Shown one piece after another: positions 41,599-47,215 of a stretch of DNA of 47,215 nucleotides. Where the stretch lies: contig CAJWTS010000028.1 in NCBI GenBank assembly GCA_913047795.1, positions 1 through 47,215 of the forward strand, in the 5' to 3' direction. This DNA comes from an uncultured Verrucomicrobiota bacterium (GTDB taxonomy: Bacteria; Verrucomicrobiota; Kiritimatiellia; CAJWTS01). Positions within the stretch are counted from its first letter, which is position 1; each line of letters begins with the position of its first letter. The notes beneath the pieces were generated by a model that saw only the letters and a list, made by a program, of their open reading frames with translations, was not told where the DNA came from and searched no databases. The translations under genes were made by a program, and so were the position numbers.

Positions 41599-44500
41599 CT
41601 ACGGAGCCTCAATTGCGCGCCAATTGAAACTCGTGCCGTGGGCGTAGTAGTAATAGGCTCGGCCGTTCTCCAGGGCCGTCTGAGGTATGACGCTGGTCGA
41701 CCCGCGTGCGTACCAGCGCCCGCCGGGCCCGAGATAGACAAGATTGACCGAATTGCCGTACGTGATGAACATCCGGTCCGAATCTTCCCATTTTGTTCCA
41801 ACGTGGCCACCCCGCTCCGCGAAACCCCAGCCCACCGGCGCCTCGGCCTCGAACTGCGTGTCCGCGAACGGCCACGAGAACAAGATCCAACTGTTGGTCG
41901 TGAACTCAACATCGCTCGATGTTAGTGGAGCGTGTCCCAAAAACATCGAGTTCGTCACCGCAGGGCCGTTGGTAGCCATCTTGATGTAGTAGGCCACTCC
42001 GAGGTCGATCGTGTTACTGGCAGTGATACCGTCCCTCGTGCACCATTCCCCGCTAGTATGGAAGAAGACGTTCGTGAAGAAGGGAGGGCTTCGGCTGTAG
42101 TCCCAAATGTAGAGTTGCGGTGAATTTACAAACGAACTCCCGCCGGACAATCCATAGCCCAGCTCGTCGCCCAGTCGCCCGTGCAATCCGTAGTCATCAG
42201 CGAACGGATACTGGACCGGACGACCGACGGCGTGCCACCTGTTTGTTTTACGCTCCTGCTTAACCACGGCCCAGACCAGGTCGTTGGTCGCCGCCGCGCC
42301 CGAGGATGCAACCTCGACCACGGTGTAAAACCGACTGGTGACCCCGGCGTTCAAGATGGCGTTCGAATCGCAATACACGAAATTTCCGACCACCGGATTG
42401 GTCGCCGAAAACACCAGCGTCATCGCCCCATCAATGTCCTCATCGACAGTATAAACATCGTAACGCGCATCGGATCTCCCGAGCCCGACCGGCACCAGAA
42501 CGCAATTCCCGCCGACAAAGATATTACTGATCGCGAACTCGCCACCGAGATTCGCTGCGCCCGGCGTCAGCTTGGCGCCGGGCATCAAATTGAACTGCCG
42601 ATCGGCGTCACTGGAGATCGTGACGGAGATCCCTGATCCCGAGATATCTCCGCCATAGAAGGCGTCCGGATGGTTGGTTGTATTGACGCCAACCATCCGT
42701 GCGACCATGTCCGGTTTCTCAGCATCATGATCGAGCAGGTTGACCACGTTCGAGTACGTCCCACCCCAACCAATGACGTCGATAATCTCATGCCAGAAGG
42801 TCGTATCCAGCGTGAAGTCGTCGTCGGGATCCAGATCCTGTGAAGCCTGTCCCGTAAAGTTACCGACGAGCAGCAACGTGAAATCCCCGTTGGCACCAAG
42901 ATCCCCGGCCGACATGGTCACGGCATTGCTCGGATCCGCCATTGCGGTCGCCGCCTCAATCAGATTGCTCCACGGCCCACCCTTGGGCGATCCGTCGTAC
43001 CCGTCGCCGATCATGAACAGGCCGTTGGATCCCGTCGAGAACTCCGAAAGATCCCAGGCACGATCAACCGTACCCACGTTGGTATCGGCAATCGATGTGA
43101 ACGAATCGATGAGGAGCAGCCAGACGGCCGTTAGATTCGTGACCCCACCCTCCGCATTAATCAACTCGATGAACTCGCGATCATCATCCGTGCCGGGCGG
43201 GTCAACATACACTTCATTGATGAGCATGGGGGAGCCCGCAAACCGCCCAAAGTTCGGTTGCCCCGGTGTCAACGTCGCACCTCGCGGGAGATTGAACGTG
43301 AATGTTGATACATCCTCATAACTTGTCGAAATCCCGGAACCGTCAATGTCGCCGCCATACCAATCCGGCGGCGCATTCGTGTCGTTGCGCCCGACCATAC
43401 GTGCCGCCGTATCAGGGACACCAATCTGCTGCGAAAGCACGGTGACCTGAGCGGTATACGTGCCACCCCAACCGACACCGTCGACGATGCTGACCCAGGG
43501 CAGACTGCTATCCATGATCAGGTCCCCGTTGGAGTCGACATTACTGCTCGTTGTTGCGGCATTTTCCGTCACCAGCAAAATCGTGAAGTTATCGTCCTCC
43601 TTGATCTCATCGCTGTCCGAGAAAGTCGGCGGCGCAAACATTTCTGTCTGCGATGCCACAATGCCGCTCCAGGGGCCTCCGACTGGAACGTCTGTATAGT
43701 TATTGCCAACCAGCAGCAATCCGTTCGATCCCGTCTTGGCACCGGTCAGGTCGTAGACCTCGCGCACGCTCCCAATACCGGCAGAGCCACCTGTGTCATA
43801 AACACCCATAACTTCAAGTTCGGCCAGCTCCCAATAGTCGCTTCGATGACCGCTGGTAACCCGCAGCTTCACCCTGCGGGCTTCGGCTCCGCCGAGACTC
43901 AACGTGATCGAGTCATTATCACTATTTGCAAGCGCGCCACTCGCAACCTGCGTGTAATTGGTGCCGTCAGCGGACGTCCATATCTCGACGTCCTTACTGT
44001 AATACCAACCTTCGGCCGTGCCCCCGTGGATCACCGCTTGAGTCAATATCGCACTCTGGCCCCCACTGAAGGAGTACACGAATTCTTGCGGGGAGCTGGG
44101 ATCCTTCGTAGACGACCATCCATCTTCGTTGGTTACTCCGTTGTTCAGATCAGATGCGACCCAGCCTTCTCCATACTCTGTAGTGAAACTTTCCAACACG
44201 CCACCGTTAGCGGCCAGGACAAGATTACTTGCCGCTGTTTCGCCGGCCGATCCACCCGAATCAACAATCAGGACGGTCAAGCCCGAGAGATCTACAACAC
44301 TCCCGCCTGTAGCGATGATCTCGATAAATTCGCGCCCGGCGTTATCCGTTCCGGGGGGATTGTTATAGATTTCGTTAAACAGGACAGCTGGGATCGGTTC
44401 GCGAATAATCGAGACAGAGATGGTGTCAGCTGACGGCCGGATATTGGTTGCGGTGATGCTGATCACGTTCGTTCCAGGTGCCATGCGAATCCCCGTAAGC

Positions 44501-47215
44501 GACCAATTTTCGGAGGCGGTGCCGATCCCGGACGCGCCGGTCAACGCGTTTGTCCAACCGATATCACCGTCGGCGTTGGTGGAGGTGCCGACGATCTGGA
44601 AAGTATTCGAGGCGAAGGGGATCGTCTGGTTCGTCGTCGTGCTGAAGACACTGACCGGCGAGCGTATCGTGTCCACGCTGATAATGTTGGAGTTTTCACT
44701 CTTCTCATTGAGACCACTGGTCGCGCGGACCCGGTAGTAGTAACGCTCCAACTGCTCCAATCCCGACACCGTGCTTTCGAGGATGGCGCCCAACTGCCGA
44801 TTGGCCCCGAATGGCACAAAATCCGAGACAAGCCTCTGAACGAGCAAGCCTCCTGCGGCGCCAACATTCGTGGTGCCGGGCGTTCCTTTGTTCGAGTCGG
44901 CGCCCCACGTCCAATTGTTGAAATTGGTGCCCGTCCCCCCACTCAGATAGATCGTTGTCTCATCGGCACCGTCCTCGTCGCCGAGGGCGCAGACCTGATC
45001 CTCGCTGGTCGCATCATTGTTCCCCTCGTAGTCGACCAGGTGCTGACTCGATCCACCATTCTTTAAACGCAGCTGAATCGAGTCCTTGACGCCGTTCTGA
45101 ATTTCATCAAGCGTCCAGTCACTCGGCGTGTAGTCCGCGGTTACGCCAAACGACGGCCGGACAATCCCGATGACGAAGAACCCGTACCCGCTACCCTCGT
45201 CCGTGAACGTGAAATTCGCCGGCTCTAGATCGAAGGTATTATACGGCGAGCCACTATCTTTATTAAACATCACCAGCTCATAAGCATTCAGCGAGATGCC
45301 CGCACAACCTACAATCTCCACCCATTCATTCGAGTCAACTCCGTTGTTGTCGTAATCGACCTCGTTGATCCAAACCGTCCCGGTCGGGGCAAAGGCCGCA
45401 TTGGTCGCAACGTCCAGCTGAAAGCCCGTACGGCCCAGGAGGTCCGACCAGCGTGCGACAAATGAGGAGTGGCCAATGGGATTTGCGTCCAGTGCCACTG
45501 GTGCGCCGATCAGGCTACCCCGCATAATAACGTTGTCGATCAGCCCCTGGTCGTCGTTGTCATCGACACCACTATCCGGCGCTATCGCAATTGTCGCAGC
45601 AACCCATTTCTTTGCGCCTAACATAGAAAAGGCGCCTGAGTCTGTGCTGCCCGTCGACGCAAGCTCTTTATAAGCCGCCGCACTGACGGGATTGCCGCCA
45701 GAGTCATCCTGAAAGATTGCGGTTGTCCCGGATGGCGCATATGGAGTGATCTGCTCATCGCCCTCGGCGCCGTACATGCGAAGGACCAGGCAGTCATCAA
45801 CTGTTGTGGTAACCGAGGGTGCGGTTGGACTCGAACTGTCACCAGCGGCATCACCTGACGCGTGGATCGGGCTGTTCGTATCTACGCCGCTAATCCTGTG
45901 AATTGCCCCAAGCCATTTCTTTGACACATCAGCGCCCCATGTGTATGACGCAGGTTCTGAACTGCCGATTTTCCAGTACGTTGCAAAACGAGTACTGCCG
46001 CCATTATCCCCGTCTGTAATTTCTGTCCAACCGCTGGGGATGCTAGTGATATTAGCGCCACCTTCCTGAGCAATCTGGGCAACGTACAGGTCCCCATCGG
46101 GTCGGGTAGAAGGCATGCTGACGTCGAAATTGTTGTCGCCGCCCTCCTCCTTGGAGATCGTCGTGCTTTCGATCGTTACACCGCCACCGCCGCTGACACC
46201 GCCCTGGTCCTGCTTAATCGAGACGTTTAACGAAATGGAGGTCACCGCGTTCGCGAAACTTACCGTCTCCGTGCCATTGGTGTCCTGGTTGGCTGATCCG
46301 TCGACCAATAGCACTTCGCCGGCCGACGCGTCATTCGTGACAAACTCGTACTTAAGGTCATCCTCCTCATCGAAGCCGCGTACATCGAAGTCAAAACTCA
46401 CCTGAACATTCGTATGCCCATAGACGTAGACCTTCGAGAACCCCAGCACACCGAATCGGTTCGTCCCGCTCGGCGAATCGAGATCCTGAACGCCCCAAAA
46501 GTTCGTCCCGTGCGTCGAAAGCAGGTCGCCCAACTCATTTGTGACACCCCATACATCTGCACCGTCATTGAAGGTCGACGGGGTCGCGGTGTAGGTCCAA
46601 TTATTGTTCACGGCCTCAAAAGATTGAAAAGCCAGAATACCTCCGTCGCCAACCGTGAGAACAACCGTGACAAAGCTTTTCGTGGTTCCCCACGCTTCCG
46701 CCACCGCGTTGCTGGCGTAATAGCGATAGTAATAGGTCGTGTTGGAACTGAGCCCGGATGCGGTATAGCTCTTGCCGCCCGCACTCGCGCCGGCCTCGAC
46801 AAGCACGCCCGTATCCCAGCTCGATTTGTCGGTCGTCGCGTCCGTCGTCCCGTAGAACACATACACGTCGGCAGCCGGGATCCCGGCCACGCTCAGGTTG
46901 CCGTTCATGTTGGCCGCGTCCGTGGTCACCCCCGAGGCGGCCGTGGTGCTGATGGCCGGCGGGCCCTGGCGCGTGATCGTGACGCCATTGGTCGCGCTGT
47001 TGCCGAAGCTGTTGGTGCCCGTAACAATGATCAGGTTTGCGCCCACCGTGAGTGGTATGTCGCTGATCGTCCAACTCGCGCCGGCCGAGATCGTCGAGTG
47101 GCCGCCGGTCAATACGTTGGTCCACGCGATGTTGCCGACCACATTCGAAGACGTCCCGCTAATCGTGATCGAGTTCGTCTCGTATTCCACGGACTGATCC
47201 GCCGTTGTGATCGAG
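41599..47215 (-). CDS. giant secreted multidomain protein with three lamin-tail domains, 5' end outside window
   Basis: The frame is open to the window edge (about 1871 codons seen; numbering below is from a GTG at 47190). Order: Ig-like repeat 1-75 (ITISGTSSNVVGNIAWTN); FN3-like 80-175; jelly-roll-like 180-340; Gly/Thr-rich module about 345-560; an FN3-like domain split by lamin-tail domain 1 (about 603-775, VWINEVDYDNNGVDSNEWVE); a second Ig-like repeat 845-930; lamin-tail domain 2 (about 935-1311, FNEIYNNPPGTD) interrupted by an F5/8 type C-like module (about 995-1130); lamin-tail domain 3 (about 1320-1546, INEVYVDPPGTDDDREFIEL); C-terminal beta region to 1863. No PEP-CTERM anchor or autotransporter barrel is seen. 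Likely a surface or secreted adhesive or carbohydrate-linked protein. Asn/Thr/Gly/Asp-rich and very poor in Lys. Confidence 0.88.
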   Translation of the reverse strand, partial: SITTADQSVEYETNSITISGTSSNVVGNIAWTNVLTGGHSTISAGASWTISDIPLTVGANLIIVTGTNSFGNSATNGVTITRQGPPAISTTAASGVTTDAANMNGNLSVAGIPAADVYVFYGTTDATTDKSSWDTGVLVEAGASAGGKSYTASGLSSNTTYYYRYYASNAVAEAWGTTKSFVTVVLTVGDGGILAFQSFEAVNNNWTYTATPSTFNDGADVWGVTNELGDLLSTHGTNFWGVQDLDSPSGTNRFGVLGFSKVYVYGHTNVQVSFDFDVRGFDEEDDLKYEFVTNDASAGEVLLVDGSANQDTNGTETVSFANAVTSISLNVSIKQDQGGVSGGGGVTIESTTISKEEGGDNNFDVSMPSTRPDGDLYVAQIAQEGGANITSIPSGWTEITDGDNGGSTRFATYWKIGSSEPASYTWGADVSKKWLGAIHRISGVDTNSPIHASGDAAGDSSSPTAPSVTTTVDDCLVLRMYGAEGDEQITPYAPSGTTAIFQDDSGGNPVSAAAYKELASTGSTDSGAFSMLGAKKWVAATIAIAPDSGVDDNDDQGLIDNVIMRGSLIGAPVALDANPIGHSSFVARWSDLLGRTGFQLDVATNAAFAPTGTVWINEVDYDNNGVDSNEWVEIVGCAGISLNAYELVMFNKDSGSPYNTFDLEPANFTFTDEGSGYGFFVIGIVRPSFGVTADYTPSDWTLDEIQNGVKDSIQLRLKNGGSSQHLVDYEGNNDATSEDQVCALGDEDGADETTIYLSGGTGTNFNNWTWGADSNKGTPGTTNVGAAGGLLVQRLVSDFVPFGANRQLGAILESTVSGLEQLERYYYRVRATSGLNEKSENSNIISVDTIRSPVSVFSTTTNQTIPFASNTFQIVGTSTNADGDIGWTNALTGASGIGTASENWSLTGIRMAPGTNVISITATNIRPSADTISVSIIREPIPAVLFNEIYNNPPGTDNAGREFIEIIATGGSVVDLSGLTVLIVDSGGSAGETAASNLVLAANGGVLESFTTEYGEGWVASDLNNGVTNEDGWSSTKDPSSPQEFVYSFSGGQSAILTQAVIHGGTAEGWYYSKDVEIWTSADGTNYTQVASGALANSDNDSITLSLGGAEARRVKLRVTSGHRSDYWELAELEVMGVYDTGGSAGIGSVREVYDLTGAKTGSNGLLLVGNNYTDVPVGGPWSGIVASQTEMFAPPTFSDSDEIKEDDNFTILLVTENAATTSSNVDSNGDLIMDSSLPWVSIVDGVGWGGTYTAQVTVLSQQIGVPDTAARMVGRNDTNAPPDWYGGDIDGSGISTSYEDVSTFTFNLPRGATLTPGQPNFGRFAGSPMLINEVYVDPPGTDDDREFIELINAEGGVTNLTAVWLLLIDSFTSIADTNVGTVDRAWDLSEFSTGSNGLFMIGDGYDGSPKGGPWSNLIEAATAMADPSNAVTMSAGDLGANGDFTLLLVGNFTGQASQDLDPDDDFTLDTTFWHEIIDVIGWGGTYSNVVNLLDHDAEKPDMVARMVGVNTTNHPDAFYGGDISGSGISVTISSDADRQFNLMPGAKLTPGAANLGGEFAISNIFVGGNCVLVPVGLGRSDARYDVYTVDEDIDGAMTLVFSATNPVVGNFVYCDSNAILNAGVTSRFYTVVEVASSGAAATNDLVWAVVKQERKTNRWHAVGRPVQYPFADDYGLHGRLGDELGYGLSGGSSFVNSPQLYIWDYSRSPPFFTNVFFHTSGEWCTRDGITASNTIDLGVAYYIKMATNGPAVTNSMFLGHAPLTSSDVEFTTNSWILFSWPFADTQFEAEAPVGWGFAERGGHVGTKWEDSDRMFITYGNSVNLVYLGPGGRWYARGSTSVIPQTALENGRAYYYYAHGTSFNWRAIEAP

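Noticed and set aside
41599..41700. PEP-CTERM or similar sorting signal at the end of the giant surface protein
   Set aside because: The C-terminus is polar and ends NWRAIEAP, with no Pro-Glu-Pro motif, hydrophobic helix or basic tail, so it does not look like an exosortase substrate.
1..47215. CRISPR arrays, transposase genes, integrases, rRNA genes
   Set aside because: I looked for regular spaced repeats, DDE or tyrosine-recombinase motifs and rRNA signatures and saw none.

Overview
The window looks like chromosomal DNA of a Gram-negative bacterium of the PVC group, most likely Kiritimatiellota or a close Verrucomicrobia/Lentisphaerae relative. This is inferred, not proven. The clues are lipid A genes (lpxI, lpxB), an exosortase-family gene, TPR-rich giants, a very large lamin-tail-domain surface protein, a secreted PEGA/LecA-like protein, and a housekeeping set (guaB, lepA, lepB, truA, coaX) in orders that are not proteobacterial.

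Layout. 1-3261: three overlapping + strand genes (VWA protein cut by the window edge, small secreted protein, PEGA plus LecA-like secreted protein). 3704-7312: a small surface-glycan set (Wzx-type flippase, GT4 glycosyltransferase, converging polysaccharide pyruvyl transferase). 7313-8770: decayed DNA with relics of a comM/yifB gene, two short repeats shared with 3.2-3.4 kb, a tRNA-Arg(TCG) and a doubtful HAMP-like ORF. 8768-13892: a DUF255 thioredoxin-fold protein, YqgE, a hypothetical, an HspQ/YccV-like protein and glyoxalase II. 13895-18508: a minus-strand operon lpxI - Gfo/Idh oxidoreductase - lpxB - coiled-coil protein - GT4, mostly joined by 4-nt stop/start overlaps. 18657-20731: argF and an unusual pyrB-like gene, translationally coupled. 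21160-22644: guaB.

23026-32601 is one tightly packed minus-strand run, wzm-wzt-nadC-coaX-manC-ruvX-truA-rpe-lepA-lepB. It mixes export of a mannose-type polysaccharide with cofactor synthesis, tRNA modification and protein secretion. Divergent from it are a 1343-residue exosortase/TPR fusion whose catalytic cysteine is replaced by serine, then an SGNH-hydrolase/TPR fusion and a phytanoyl-CoA-dioxygenase-like gene. Between the two TPR fusions, on the opposite strand, lies an unlisted 27-codon gene with a Shine-Dalgarno site, followed by a strong intrinsic terminator.

40.4-47.2 kb holds a tRNA-Ser(CGA), a 63-residue hydrophilic protein with its own promoter and terminator, a 41-codon signal-peptide ORF, gene relics, and the C-terminal 1871 codons of a giant secreted protein with three lamin-tail domains, two of which show nested domain insertion.

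The best candidate for something undescribed is the region 30.6-40.3 kb: an O-antigen-type ABC exporter (Wzm/Wzt with carbohydrate-binding tail), a GDP-mannose gene, a Ser-type exosortase-like membrane protein carrying about 1000 residues of TPR, an SGNH-TPR protein, an Fe/2-oxoglutarate-type oxygenase and a small membrane peptide. Together they could be a cell-surface attachment or glycan-modification system.
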